A stretch of 64,000 bases of DNA, taken from IMG/VR virus record IMGVR_UViG_3300032267_001204, positions 1 through 64,000 of that record. One strand, given 5' to 3'. Origin of the DNA: a virus. This document shows positions 1 to 8,724 of the stretch, in pieces; position 1 is the first letter of the stretch, and every line of letters starts with the position of its first letter. The notes under the pieces are model-generated. The model was not told where the DNA came from, did no database searches, and worked only from the letters and a program-made list of their open reading frames with translations. The translations under genes and the position numbers were made by a program.

Positions 1-1426
1 ACGTCGCAAAATTATGGTTTCCAGAGCTGGTATTCAAACCGAATATCGGAGAAGGATTGGAGTTGGGCAGCGAAGTCAAACCGCTGCCTGAAATATCAAG
101 TTCGCGTACCGACATAAGTGCCGTTCCGGATGATATCGCGCTAATCTGGCTCAGCGCAGGGCAATTTCGAACGATAAGACGACGGGGGCCGCGTGTGTGA
201 CGATAAAAGAACGAATTGTTACCGTACGTACCGCTTAGCGGCGGGTCAGACCAATCGCCCGTTATGGCATCGGGCACATTCCATAGTAGGTTTACGCCAC
301 TGTCATTCCGATCATACGTGATGACTGCATTATTCGGCAGCGTCAGACTGGAAAGCGGGGCGTTGTCAGATACATCCAAATCCAATAATGTGTCTACGTA
401 ACGGAGATCGAGCGTCGTTAATTGGTTGTTGCTGACGTTCAAGGAAGCCAAAAGATACCCGCCGGGGGTCGATCCATTACCCCACAAGTTCGCCGGGGGC
501 GGCCCGTCGGGGAACACTAATTCGGTGAGAAGATTGTTAGAGCAGTCCAATTCGCGGACCGCGCCCCAGCCAGATCCGTCGCTGCTGACCCCAGCTATTC
601 CGAGGGGCAAACTTGTCAGACGATTGTTCTGCACGTACCAAAACGATGGCCGATTGACGCCATCAGAAAACGATAGCGAGGTCAGTCCTTGAGTTGGGCT
701 ATTCGGAAACTGATTGCTGACATCAAACCGCTCAGGAGGCGGCATCGCCACCGCAATGCTGGTGATTTGATTGTTCGCGACGTCATACTCGCCGGTGACT
801 ATGCAATTTGCTTCGCTGATAAAAGGAGCTGTCGTCAAATTGTTAGACCGAACGCGCAATGTTGCTATGTGCCGAGGACCGGCGCCATCAAACACAATGC
901 CCGAGTCGGCCATGTTGAATGTTGCGCTGGTCAAGCTGTTCAGACTGCAATCAAGGACCTGCAATAAATTGTTCCCGCTCACGTCGAGGAATTGCAGTCC
1001 GTTGTTGGGAACGCGGATCTCAGAAAAAGGCACGTTCGCCAAGTTTAGCTCGATCAGCCGCCACGGCTCGTCAAGTCCTGGGCCGGCGCCAGTGCCGCTA
1101 AGCCCGTCAGCCCAAAAATTAGGGAATCGGTAGACCATTTCGTCGTATTCATTGACGCTAAAGTATTCGGGTTTAAGCAACCTCAGTTTAATCGGCTTGC
1201 CCGTTGGAAATCTAGCGGTGGCTATCTCATTCCATCCGTTCTCTTCGGTCCCTGGAATAATGGTAACATCGTAGATCGGTTTGAATATCTCCGTAAAATA
1301 TCGAAAGACTTCGTTGGTATCGTAACCGCCAAACAAAGACAAAGACACAGTCCTCCACGGCCCCACAGCAGGGTCGAATACCATGTAGTTAGAGATCTGC
1401 TCTGATACTCCGCGAATCGCTAACAT
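1..1426 (-). CDS. Leucine-rich-repeat protein, 3' end outside window
   Basis: An uninterrupted minus-strand frame opens at ATG 1426-1424, two bases after the upstream stop (TAATATG), and runs off the left edge, giving about 475 residues without a stop. The translation contains repeated LRR-like units such as LQFLDVSGNNL, VRELDCSNNLLTEL, LASLNVSNNQLTTLDL and VRELDISGSGLTSLP. These are seen directly; LRRs generally form protein-binding solenoids. Residues 1-130 lack LRRs and may be a virion-anchoring or separate N-terminal domain. It follows portal, HNH and a small protein on the same strand, so a virion-surface or adhesin role is inferred. A cytoplasmic host-interaction protein is also possible. 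No signal peptide is visible. Confidence 0.75.
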   Translation of the reverse strand, partial: MLAIRGVSEQISNYMVFDPAVGPWRTVSLSLFGGYDTNEVFRYFTEIFKPIYDVTIIPGTEENGWNEIATARFPTGKPIKLRLLKPEYFSVNEYDEMVYRFPNFWADGLSGTGAGPGLDEPWRLIELNLANVPFSEIRVPNNGLQFLDVSGNNLLQVLDCSLNSLTSATFNMADSGIVFDGAGPRHIATLRVRSNNLTTAPFISEANCIVTGEYDVANNQITSIAVAMPPPERFDVSNQFPNSPTQGLTSLSFSDGVNRPSFWYVQNNRLTSLPLGIAGVSSDGSGWGAVRELDCSNNLLTELVFPDGPPPANLWGNGSTPGGYLLASLNVSNNQLTTLDLRYVDTLLDLDVSDNAPLSSLTLPNNAVITYDRNDSGVNLLWNVPDAITGDWSDPPLSGTYGNNSFFYRHTRGPRRLIVRNCPALSQISAISSGTALMSVRELDISGSGLTSLPNSNPSPIFGLNTSSGNHNFAT

Positions 1427-1427
1427 A

Positions 1428-1790
1428 TTACGCCAAAAGCCAATCGTTAAGTCCGATGCAGATAAGCACTTGCCCCGTCGAAAGACTCGTAGGGGTCAAC
1501 AACACGCCGGAGGCCGCTTGCACGTCGGGATCCTGCGCCCCGTCCCCGAGAGCAAAAATCAAAATCTGAGTGCCGACATCAAAAGGAACTGCCGAAAACG
1601 GAGGCACCGAAATGATCGCGTCATCATTGGTAATGATGACCGAACCGCTGTCTTCGAGTTGCAATGAGTAAGTCCCCGCGCCGGTAACTCGTTTCACCGG
1701 ACAGGCCAGCGAAGCGGCCCCCGCCTCGCGGGCAGTGGTTATGGGAAACAGCTCCCCGCTGAACGGGTTGAACTTGTACCCCGGGATCAT
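1428..1790 (-). CDS. Small probable virion-associated protein
   Basis: This 120-residue protein is not confidently recognised. It opens with MIPGYKFNPFSGEL and is rich in beta-prone stretches (SVIITNDDAIISVPPFSAVPF, then QILIFALGD near residue 80). A possible single-domain beta structure would suit a capsid decoration or fibre accessory protein. Its start overlaps the HNH gene stop as ATGA and its stop lies 2 bases before the LRR gene, so it sits in a coupled portal-HNH-LRR operon. The structural role is inferred from position only. Confidence 0.6.
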   Translation of the reverse strand: MIPGYKFNPFSGELFPITTAREAGAASLACPVKRVTGAGTYSLQLEDSGSVIITNDDAIISVPPFSAVPFDVGTQILIFALGDGAQDPDVQAASGVLLTPTSLSTGQVLICIGLNDWLLA

Positions 1791-1999
1791 TGAATGCTTC
1801 GGTTAAGCGATTTAGGGATCGCGCGCAAATTGCTACGGCGATTCGACATACCATTCATGTGATGGACGTCTTTGCCGTCGCCCTTACGAACGTGGCCGAG
1901 CTTCTCCATCTTACGGCGAGCCTTGTTCCGTTGGCTGCGACGTTTGATTTGCTCCGGCTTCGCGTGGTAGTCGGCGTATTCTTTGGCGTAGTTTCTCAT
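1787..1999 (-). CDS. Mini HNH-type endonuclease-like protein
   Basis: A 70-residue, very basic protein. Residues 23-70 contain RNKARRKMEKLGHVRKG then DVHHMNGMSNRRSNLRAIP and a final NRS. The D-V-H-H...N...N-L-R pattern matches the short HNH-type proteins that podophages often carry next to terminase or portal genes; HNH nucleases bind one metal ion and nick DNA. It lacks a separate DNA-binding domain. Both ends overlap neighbours by ATGA (portal upstream, the 120-residue protein downstream). A packaging-associated nicking role is inferred. An inactive remnant is possible because only the core betabetaalpha motif is present. Confidence 0.7.
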   Translation of the reverse strand: MRNYAKEYADYHAKPEQIKRRSQRNKARRKMEKLGHVRKGDGKDVHHMNGMSNRRSNLRAIPKSLNRSIQ

Positions 2000-4332
2000 T
2001 CGGTGGGTACGATTTCGGGAACCGCCATGCGGCTCGCCATTTTAACCTTGGCCGCTGTCTCGGCGTCTTTTAGCGCCAGCTTCTGGGACATCTCGGCCTG
2101 TTTCAAAGCCATGGTCGCCTGATGCCTTTCGATGTCCATCTGGAGCTTGGCTTGACGCTCCATCAATTCTTGACGGGCTTTTGGCGAAAGCTGTTCAGAC
2201 TCGGCGAGCTTCTGCTCCATCGCGGCGATGCGAGCTTGCTCCGACTCGATCATTCGCTGCTGTTCGGCTTGCTGCGCCATCGCTTGCTTCTCGGCGGCGG
2301 CTTTCAACTCGTCAGCCATGCGGTCGCGGGACGCGCCGAGCTGCTGGAGACGCTGGCGCATCAGGGCGACTTGATCTTTGCGGACAAGATCGCTGCCGAG
2401 CCTCTGAACATGCTCGGCCAAGTGCGGCAAGAACAAGTCCATGGCCTGAAGAGCCGCCATCGGGTCGGCCCCGTTGGAGATGCCCTCTTGCATTTGCTCA
2501 AGCGCCTGAAGGTGTCGGCCGGCATGAATAAAGTGGTTTTCTCCGTCGCTCACTGGCATCGGGCTGCCGCTCGACATCATGCCGTTCTCGATGACCGCAA
2601 GCTTGTCGTCCATGGGCGGACGCAAAGACGTTCCAGGAGCGGGCAAATACCGATCCACAACCTCTTGGCCGAAGCGGGCCGCGATCCTATCACGCAAGAG
2701 GTTGATCCGACCGGCCTCGTCGAGGCTTCCGAAAATTGCCATTGTCTCCTCGATTGCGATTTGACGCATCCCAGGAGAGCCAAACCCAATCGATCGGACA
2801 GGTTCAACGCTGCGCCAGCGGTAGATGGCTTCCTCCGGAACTCCGCGCTTGATGCAACGGCGGCGGAAATCGACCGCCTCCCTGCCGCCGGGTTCGATGG
2901 CGGTGTATTTGCGACGGCTGAGTCGGCGGTAGACTTCCGTGAGCAACCGCTTCCACGGGTGGTAAAACAGATTGATCGACGCCGAGCTTAGGACCGCTTC
3001 TTGCTGGAGCTGGGCTTTAACCTCGTAAGCAGTACGCGCCTGCCCGTCCGCATTCATGGCGCGAGACTGATACCCGACAGTGCGGTTGGTCATGTTCTGC
3101 GTCAGGTCTTGCAGGACCGGCAGCATGTTGCGGCTGTAGTCTGGGATGGCCTTCTCTACAACTTTGAGTCCTGGAGGAAACAACGCGTAAGGGCCGTAGT
3201 ACGACAGCGTCAAATCTTCGAGCGCGCGGCTGCCCTGATCGCCGGGCTGCACAATTAAAGCCGAGCTTAACAGCGCACCATCGACCATGCCGCAACGCAG
3301 ACGATTCAGAAGCTGGATGTGCGGGTAGATCTTAAATCCAAGCCCGCGAATGCCGTGATACGTTCCGTTGCCGACCCCATACGTAAAGGTAACGAAGCAG
3401 TTGACGGGCGACGAAAAGCGATTGGCGCGGGTAAAGAGAAACTCCTCATCCGGATCGTCTTCGTCAATCGAACCCACTGGATCGCGCAAGAACATCAAAT
3501 GCGAGACTTTCCCCGAGAATTCCCGAACCCACATGTGGACTACGTCCACTTTCTTGGCGCGGCTGTTCGTATAGAGGAGGTCATTATTCTTCAGCTCGAC
3601 CTCCAGCTTTTCCCACTCGCCGATTTCGTAGTTCGTCCGTTCGTTGCAGGCCCTTAAAAGCGCGTGCCGGACCATCTTGACGTTCCAACCCAACGAGGCG
3701 GCGACCTTGGTATCGCGGATGTAATGATAAAGTTGATGGGCCTGATACTCGCGCTCCACTGTCGCGCATTCGATATCGAACTCGTTGGCCTTTGTACCCC
3801 GAGGCATACGAAACTCGGAAAGCCCCGCCACTCTCCAACGCCAATCGACTTCGTCTTCAAAATACGTCACGCCAACCCCGTGCGAAACGAACTGGTCAGC
3901 CAGCATTTGGTGGGAAAATTCAAACTCCGGCCATTCTTTAAGCGTCCGGTGAAACTCTTCCGAGATGACGCGCTCCCACTCGACCCGCTGCTCGGCCGTT
4001 CCGTAATCCAAAGACACTCGGGCCAGTGAATCAACCGACGCCGTCAAATCGTAGTATCCGGCCAAGGCTTGCTCTTTGAGCGCCGCTGCCTCGCCAAAAT
4101 CCAAGTTTGTTCTCTCGCCTTGACCCATCTCCGTCAGGTCGTCCTGATTGAAAGGGGGCGAGCCGTTGAACATCGAGTCGATCAACGCCCGGTTCTGGGA
4201 GCTTCCGGCATCAGAATCCTTCAGGGCTTTGTAAATAGAACGGGCCGCGTCAACAGTCGTGACGCGCATTTTCGGCGGCTTGCCTGATTCGTTTAGCCCC
4301 GCCAGTTCAAGTGGTTGCAATCCGGATTCCAT
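1996..4332 (-). CDS. Portal (head-tail connector) protein
   Basis: A 778-residue protein in the expected place downstream of terL. The central part (roughly residues 100-500) has the layout of podovirus portal proteins: an N-terminal helical region, then a wing and stem region including LLNRLRCGMVDGALLSSAL and a long helix after NMTNRTVGYQSRAM. The last about 130 residues form a charged coiled coil (MEQKLAESEQ, ELMERQAKLQMDIERH, EMSQKLALKD), a tail often seen on such portals. Portals form the dodecameric ring through which DNA is packaged and ejected. The start ATG 4332 has no clear Shine-Dalgarno and follows an AATAACCTGACCACTC leader. The stop overlaps the HNH start by ATGA. Confidence 0.88.
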   Translation of the reverse strand: MESGLQPLELAGLNESGKPPKMRVTTVDAARSIYKALKDSDAGSSQNRALIDSMFNGSPPFNQDDLTEMGQGERTNLDFGEAAALKEQALAGYYDLTASVDSLARVSLDYGTAEQRVEWERVISEEFHRTLKEWPEFEFSHQMLADQFVSHGVGVTYFEDEVDWRWRVAGLSEFRMPRGTKANEFDIECATVEREYQAHQLYHYIRDTKVAASLGWNVKMVRHALLRACNERTNYEIGEWEKLEVELKNNDLLYTNSRAKKVDVVHMWVREFSGKVSHLMFLRDPVGSIDEDDPDEEFLFTRANRFSSPVNCFVTFTYGVGNGTYHGIRGLGFKIYPHIQLLNRLRCGMVDGALLSSALIVQPGDQGSRALEDLTLSYYGPYALFPPGLKVVEKAIPDYSRNMLPVLQDLTQNMTNRTVGYQSRAMNADGQARTAYEVKAQLQQEAVLSSASINLFYHPWKRLLTEVYRRLSRRKYTAIEPGGREAVDFRRRCIKRGVPEEAIYRWRSVEPVRSIGFGSPGMRQIAIEETMAIFGSLDEAGRINLLRDRIAARFGQEVVDRYLPAPGTSLRPPMDDKLAVIENGMMSSGSPMPVSDGENHFIHAGRHLQALEQMQEGISNGADPMAALQAMDLFLPHLAEHVQRLGSDLVRKDQVALMRQRLQQLGASRDRMADELKAAAEKQAMAQQAEQQRMIESEQARIAAMEQKLAESEQLSPKARQELMERQAKLQMDIERHQATMALKQAEMSQKLALKDAETAAKVKMASRMAVPEIVPTE

Positions 4333-4346
4333 GAGTGGTCAGGTTA

Positions 4347-4595
4347 TTATAGCTTAGGCCGAAGAAATGTCACCCGGCGGACTCCGACGGACCGCACAAC
4401 CCGGAACGATTGACGTTCAACCGAAGGGTTGCGGAGCATTCGCTGATACAGCCCCGAGCTTGCGAAGTCGCGATGGCTTTTCCATCCATCTTGGCGGAGC
4501 GCCTCTTCATTGACGCCTTCAGATTCAGCCTCTATCGCCGCCCACGCCGAGTCGTAAAGATCAGACGCGGACGGCTTTACTTTCTTCTGGATCAT
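4347..4595 (-). CDS. Small winged-helix-like protein between terL and portal
   Basis: An 82-residue protein whose second half, GWKSHRDFASSGLYQRMLRN then VERQSFRVVRSVGVRRVTFL, has the shape of a short winged helix: a GWKS helix start, a recognition-like helix, and a wing ending FRV...R. Similar small proteins often sit between terL and portal in podophages. The N-terminus overlaps the phosphoesterase gene by 35 bp. A DNA-binding role in packaging or late regulation is inferred from shape and position only. Confidence 0.55.
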   Translation of the reverse strand: MIQKKVKPSASDLYDSAWAAIEAESEGVNEEALRQDGWKSHRDFASSGLYQRMLRNPSVERQSFRVVRSVGVRRVTFLRPKL

Positions 4596-5382
4596 AGGTC
4601 AAAAGTTTTACCGCAGGGAGGCTGTTAGCCGGAAGATTACGCCAGTCGAGAATGCCGACCGATGGGCGGCACAAGCTATCGCCGACGACTTTGTGTCCGT
4701 AGCGGGTCAGCATTTGCCACGCGCCGGTCACGAGGAAGAGCGCGTGAGCGTCCGAGTAGTAACCGCCGCAATGGCGATGGCCTCTCAAAAAGACCCGAGG
4801 CAGACGATGACCGGAGCGGGCGTAATTCAAACGAGCGTTTCCCATCGTGATGCTCATGGCCCCCGCTTCGAGATACGCTCGTGCGCTGGTCGGCATGTGG
4901 TGCGCTACGTCGATCAGTGTTCCATTTAGTTCAAGCAACGCCTTGTCGCCGCAGAACTGACCGCCGCACTCTTGCGCGATATACTCTTCCCAATCGCCGG
5001 TATGACATTCAGTTCCGGCAATGAAGTAACGCTTTGCGGCTACTTTCGCCAGCGGAAGCAACGCTTGGATCGCCGCGCTGCTGTGGTCTTTCATCTTGGC
5101 GGCGACGACTTCCTGAGTCCCGTGGTGCTGGCCTTCGATGCAATCTCCGTTGACAATCAGCGCCCAGGGCGCCCCTTTGAAGTGTTCAAAGATCCGCGTC
5201 TGCATGTCGGCCCAACATGACCACAGCCACTGCTGATGAAGGTTATCGCCTAGATTGACAGTGTTGCCGTAACTGACTTTGGCGCCGTCAGGCCAAAGCC
5301 CGACAGAAGAACCGCAATGTAAATCAGATACTACAACTACTCCTGCTACTTCGGCTGACGCCGGTTTCGGTCTCTTACGCAT
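4561..5382 (-). CDS. Calcineurin-like metallophosphoesterase
   Basis: A 273-residue single-domain enzyme. Metal-ligand motifs of the calcineurin-like superfamily are visible in order: VVVSDLHCGS near residue 16 (D-x-H), NGDCIEG near 99 (G-D), GTECHTGDWEEY near 137 (the G-N-H-E-like position, here G-T-E-C-H), VAHH near 176, and LRGHRHCGG near 215 (G-H-x-H). Members hydrolyse phosphomono- or diesters using two metal ions; the substrate here cannot be told. It lies directly downstream of terL in the packaging operon, suggesting a role in DNA end processing or nucleotide turnover during packaging, which is inference. The leader before ATG 5382 is TAACCGACTAACCTC with no Shine-Dalgarno. Confidence 0.85.
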   Translation of the reverse strand: MRKRPKPASAEVAGVVVVSDLHCGSSVGLWPDGAKVSYGNTVNLGDNLHQQWLWSCWADMQTRIFEHFKGAPWALIVNGDCIEGQHHGTQEVVAAKMKDHSSAAIQALLPLAKVAAKRYFIAGTECHTGDWEEYIAQECGGQFCGDKALLELNGTLIDVAHHMPTSARAYLEAGAMSITMGNARLNYARSGHRLPRVFLRGHRHCGGYYSDAHALFLVTGAWQMLTRYGHKVVGDSLCRPSVGILDWRNLPANSLPAVKLLTYDPEESKAVRV

Positions 5383-5406
5383 GAGGTTAGTCGGTTATGA
5401 TAAACG

Positions 5407-7182
5407 CTAAAAGCGGGAAAGCAAACTGGGGTTACGCGACGGCGTAAACTTTGTCATCGCTCGCTTCCACCGGGTTTCATGCCCGCCGGTCCCAGAGTTA
5501 CCATCTTGGGGCGCCCGAATACCAAACCGCTCACGGACAACTTCAAGCAAAACGAATGACGCGTCCGCTATGTCAGGCGACCGCCCTGTCCTAGCCTTCA
5601 TGTCAACTTTGCTCTCAACCAACACTTTCATCGCCCCACTTTTGCGCGTGTCGTAGTGGCGACTCGTCATCTCTCGGGCCAGATCCGGCCCGATACCTCG
5701 GAGCTGCCCACGCTGGAGGAATTCTTTCGCGCCGAACCACAACTCGGTCACCCTATTGCAGTATTTCTCGCTGCCTTTGGTCGAATCATACGAGGACAAC
5801 GCTCGCTCCGAAGGCGCCCCGCCAAAGTGAACCCGCATGAACTCATTATTCCCCGCCACCGACGCGAGCGCGTCGCAGAACGGGACGCCACCGCCCGTCA
5901 CGTCCACGCCGACGTTGTACCAGGGGACGTTGTGCTGGACGATGATATCGCGAATCTTCTTGGCAATCTGCATGGTGCGGGGTTCGGGGCTGGTCACCTC
6001 GTCTTCTAGATAGTGGAATTCGTCGAACGATACTTGGTCGAACCCTTCTTTGTTCACGCCGTAGGAGCCGAGGTACAAGACGCAGCGGTCACCGCCGGAA
6101 ACGAACGAGGGGTCGATGCCGACCACGCGCTGTGGCGTTTTCAGCCAGACCGGCGGCTGGTCGCCCCTAAACCGAATGATTTCCGTCTCCGAATAGATAG
6201 CTTTCGAGGCTGCCTGGGGCGCCCAAAAGCCACGATAATCCCTCCAAAACAATGGCGAATCTTCGCCGAGTCGTAACTTGGCTTCGTCGATCTTCTCAAA
6301 CTTTTGAATCGGCCATCGGTTTTCTCCGGCCAAGTAATTCGGGTTTTTCAGCGCGTCAAAGTGCAGACAGACGCCACCGATCTTGGTCTCCCAGCGGCCG
6401 GTGTCCACATTGATGGACCCCCACCCGTCCTTTGGCTCCACAAACTTGCCGAAGGGGTCGTAGTAGCTTGTCGGGTTGGACGCGGCGCAAATGTGCAGCA
6501 CCGGGTTGTTCGCCATGTTGGACAGCGCGGTGTCGATCAACGCGTGGCTCAACTCAGACAGCTCGTCGGCCGCCAGATAGACCCGGAGAGCTTTCATGCC
6601 TCTCATTTTGCCAGTGATTTCATTGCTTTTGCGGGCTTCGGCGGGAATCAGGTAAACGCCGGATTGTTCCTGCCTTTGGCCGTTTTTCATCACGTAGATC
6701 GCCGGAGTCGGCGTATCCGCAAGCTTGGCAGGGGCGACATCTTTGATCGCAGGCCAATACCTCTGCACAGCGCCCCAAACTCTTTTCTTGGCGTCGCGGA
6801 TCGAGGTCGAGGTCAGCAATCCCAGCGTGTGATACGGAGCGGAGAGCCAATTCAACAAAACCCACACCGCCATGAAATCCGACTTGCCAGACGATCCGCA
6901 ACCGGCGAAACCGACATAACGATTATGGCAGCACTCGTGCAACATCGATTCGGCCCAAGGGTGCCAAATGAAGTTCTCGGTCTTGTGGTTCCAAAAGATT
7001 TTGGCCGCACGTTTGAAGTGCTCTTCGCGCCCCAACCAATCAGGCGAGCGACCGCCCTCGCGGTACATAAAAAGCTCGATGGCCCAATCGGCATACTCCG
7101 GCGGGAAAATGAATCCGTAGCGGCGGATCGCCGTCGAGGGGACGAGTTTTGCGTCGTTAATGAGACAGGGTTTGAAAATCAT
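5407..7182 (-). CDS. terL: Terminase large subunit
   Basis: A 591-residue ATP-driven packaging motor and headful or cos nuclease. The Walker A motif GCGSSGKS is at about residues 94-101, Walker B LRVYLAADELSEL about 100 residues later, and a coupling-type ICAASNPTS follows. The C-terminal RNase H-like nuclease shows acidic residues in VVGIDPSF, NVGVDVTGGG and SPDIADASFV. Length and order match the family. It is the first gene of the leftward late operon and starts next to the 7.2-7.4 kb divergent control region. The probable small subunit is encoded some 30 kb away, at 36.4 kb on the other strand, which is an unusual separation. Confidence 0.93.
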   Translation of the reverse strand: MIFKPCLINDAKLVPSTAIRRYGFIFPPEYADWAIELFMYREGGRSPDWLGREEHFKRAAKIFWNHKTENFIWHPWAESMLHECCHNRYVGFAGCGSSGKSDFMAVWVLLNWLSAPYHTLGLLTSTSIRDAKKRVWGAVQRYWPAIKDVAPAKLADTPTPAIYVMKNGQRQEQSGVYLIPAEARKSNEITGKMRGMKALRVYLAADELSELSHALIDTALSNMANNPVLHICAASNPTSYYDPFGKFVEPKDGWGSINVDTGRWETKIGGVCLHFDALKNPNYLAGENRWPIQKFEKIDEAKLRLGEDSPLFWRDYRGFWAPQAASKAIYSETEIIRFRGDQPPVWLKTPQRVVGIDPSFVSGGDRCVLYLGSYGVNKEGFDQVSFDEFHYLEDEVTSPEPRTMQIAKKIRDIIVQHNVPWYNVGVDVTGGGVPFCDALASVAGNNEFMRVHFGGAPSERALSSYDSTKGSEKYCNRVTELWFGAKEFLQRGQLRGIGPDLAREMTSRHYDTRKSGAMKVLVESKVDMKARTGRSPDIADASFVLLEVVRERFGIRAPQDGNSGTGGHETRWKRAMTKFTPSRNPSLLSRF

Positions 7183-7436
7183 AAGTGTTTTGTGCCAAAA
7201 GCCTTGCCAAACGCTGGCACAGACCGATTTGATAACAGCGCAAGGCGCTGGTACTCTGAAGGTTTACGCATTTGTGCAAACAACTTCGAATCCCGTACGC
7301 GCTGCCCCTTTTTCAAATTCGTAAGTCACTCGACTTACTCTGTTAAACGGAAAGTTACGCAACATTTGTTGTGAACCTTTGTGCAAGGTTATGAATAATT
7401 TTGAACGAATTGGCACAGACTTACGTCAAATTCACC
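7183..7436. promoter_or_regulatory. Divergent control region with operator-like palindromes and repeats
   Basis: Non-coding region between terL (leftward) and the integrase (rightward). It holds a perfect palindrome GTAAGTC-ACTC-GACTTAC at 7321-7338, a CAACA-TT-TGTTG palindrome at 7360-7371, a direct repeat TTTGTGCAA at 7271-7279 and 7378-7386, and a direct repeat TGGCACAGAC at 7215-7224 and 7411-7420. A rightward sigma70-like promoter TTGTTG (7366-7371), 18 bp, TATGAA (7390-7395) is plausible. The 7-4-7 palindrome has the same geometry as the ACTCAAC palindromes at 23.9-30.7 kb. Repressor operators or integrase arm-type sites are both reasonable readings. Confidence 0.5.
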
Positions 7437-8687
7437 ATGAGCAAATCCAGACTTATTGAGACAGCGACCGGCGTCCACGAACTCGAACTGAACGGCTCGC
7501 GGGTCAAAATCCGTGAGACCAAAAACGGCAACTACAAGTTTTTTCGGCTCGACTGGAAAGTCGGTAGCCGGGCCTTCCGCCGCGCTTTCTCCAGCTCCGA
7601 AAAAGCCATCGACGAAGCCGAGCGCATTGTACGGGATCTTGCCCGGGCCGAAGGGGAAAAAACAACCGTGCGTAGCGAGGATATCGTCTACTACCGCGAA
7701 TGCGCCCGAAAGCTTGGCGGCGTTCCCCTGCACGAAGCCGTCGAGTTCTACTGCAAGTTCCACCGCGTCGGCGCTCCCCGCAAGACAGTCGCCGAGATCT
7801 GCAAAGAAGTGGAGGCTGCCAGCCGAGCCCGCGAAGCCTCCAAGCGGCACATTGAAACAACAGTTCACCTCAACAAGATATGGACTTCTTGGGCGGGCGC
7901 AATGGCCCTGCCCGAAGTCACGTCTGCCTTCATCGAACGCAAGTTCATCGAGAGCGGGTACTCGGCCCACACGAAGCGAAACCTTCTGCGCGGCTATCGT
8001 GCGCTGGAACTATTCGCCATGCGGCAGAAATACCTGCCGCGTGAGTTTGAAAGCGTGGCCGAAAGCGTTGTTGTTCCGAAAACGCGCAACTCGACGCCAG
8101 CCGTGTTCTCACCGGAAGACCTGATGCGTCTCTTCATCGCAGCGGGTCCCCGTCATATCGCCTACATCGCCATGATGGCGTTCGCGGGCGCCCGCCGGGC
8201 CGAGTTTGAGCGCATGACCCGCGACCACGTTTCGTTGGAAGACAAAGTCGCCGTCATCGGGGCCGAGATCGCCAAAAAAGGGTCACGCCGCGTTTTGGAA
8301 CTGCCGGACAACCTCTGCGAGTGGCTCGCGATCGGGCTGCCTGAGAAAGGACCCCTGACCTCCCGCAAGAACATCGAGCGGCTGTCCTTGAACAAGTCGG
8401 CCCTCAAAGAGGTCGGGCTCGACGCCAAATGGGAGCAAAACGTGTTGCGCCACAGCTTTTGCTCCTACCATCTGGCCCTGCACCGCAACGCAGCCCTGAC
8501 CTCGGAGCAGGCCGGCAACTCGCCGCAGATGCTCCGTGAGCACTACAAATCTCTGGTGGCGCCAGCCGCCGCCAAGGAATGGTTCGAGATCACTCCCGAG
8601 AAGGTTAATCAATTCGCGGGTGCGAATAATCTTACCGGGTTAATAAAATGGTCTTGCCAAAAGAAAGGAGGGGTAACAATCTCGTAA
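7437..8687 (+). CDS. int: Tyrosine recombinase (integrase)
   Basis: A 416-residue site-specific recombinase. The N-terminal half holds an arm or core-binding SAM-like region. The catalytic half shows FAGARRAEFERMTRDHV (catalytic Arg), an AEIAKKGSRRVLELP beta-hairpin Lys, NVLRHSFCSYH (box II Arg) and AGNSPQMLREHYKSLV (Tyr nucleophile). Two normally His positions, before LRH and in the GH of box II, are Asn here, so only part of the usual R-H-R-H/W-Y set is conventional. I chose ATG 7437 because it follows the promoter-like motif at 7366-7395; an in-frame TTG at 7401 would add 12 residues. It implies lysogeny by integration, but no att site could be identified. Confidence 0.88.
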   Translation: MSKSRLIETATGVHELELNGSRVKIRETKNGNYKFFRLDWKVGSRAFRRAFSSSEKAIDEAERIVRDLARAEGEKTTVRSEDIVYYRECARKLGGVPLHEAVEFYCKFHRVGAPRKTVAEICKEVEAASRAREASKRHIETTVHLNKIWTSWAGAMALPEVTSAFIERKFIESGYSAHTKRNLLRGYRALELFAMRQKYLPREFESVAESVVVPKTRNSTPAVFSPEDLMRLFIAAGPRHIAYIAMMAFAGARRAEFERMTRDHVSLEDKVAVIGAEIAKKGSRRVLELPDNLCEWLAIGLPEKGPLTSRKNIERLSLNKSALKEVGLDAKWEQNVLRHSFCSYHLALHRNAALTSEQAGNSPQMLREHYKSLVAPAAAKEWFEITPEKVNQFAGANNLTGLIKWSCQKKGGVTIS

Positions 8688-8724
8688 CAACCTTGAAACC
8701 CCAATCAAAGGAAAACACAACATC

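Noticed and set aside
6304-7374. 356-codon plus-strand frame opposite terL
   Set aside because: Antisense shadow of terL; no start signal and His/Arg/Val-rich mirror composition.
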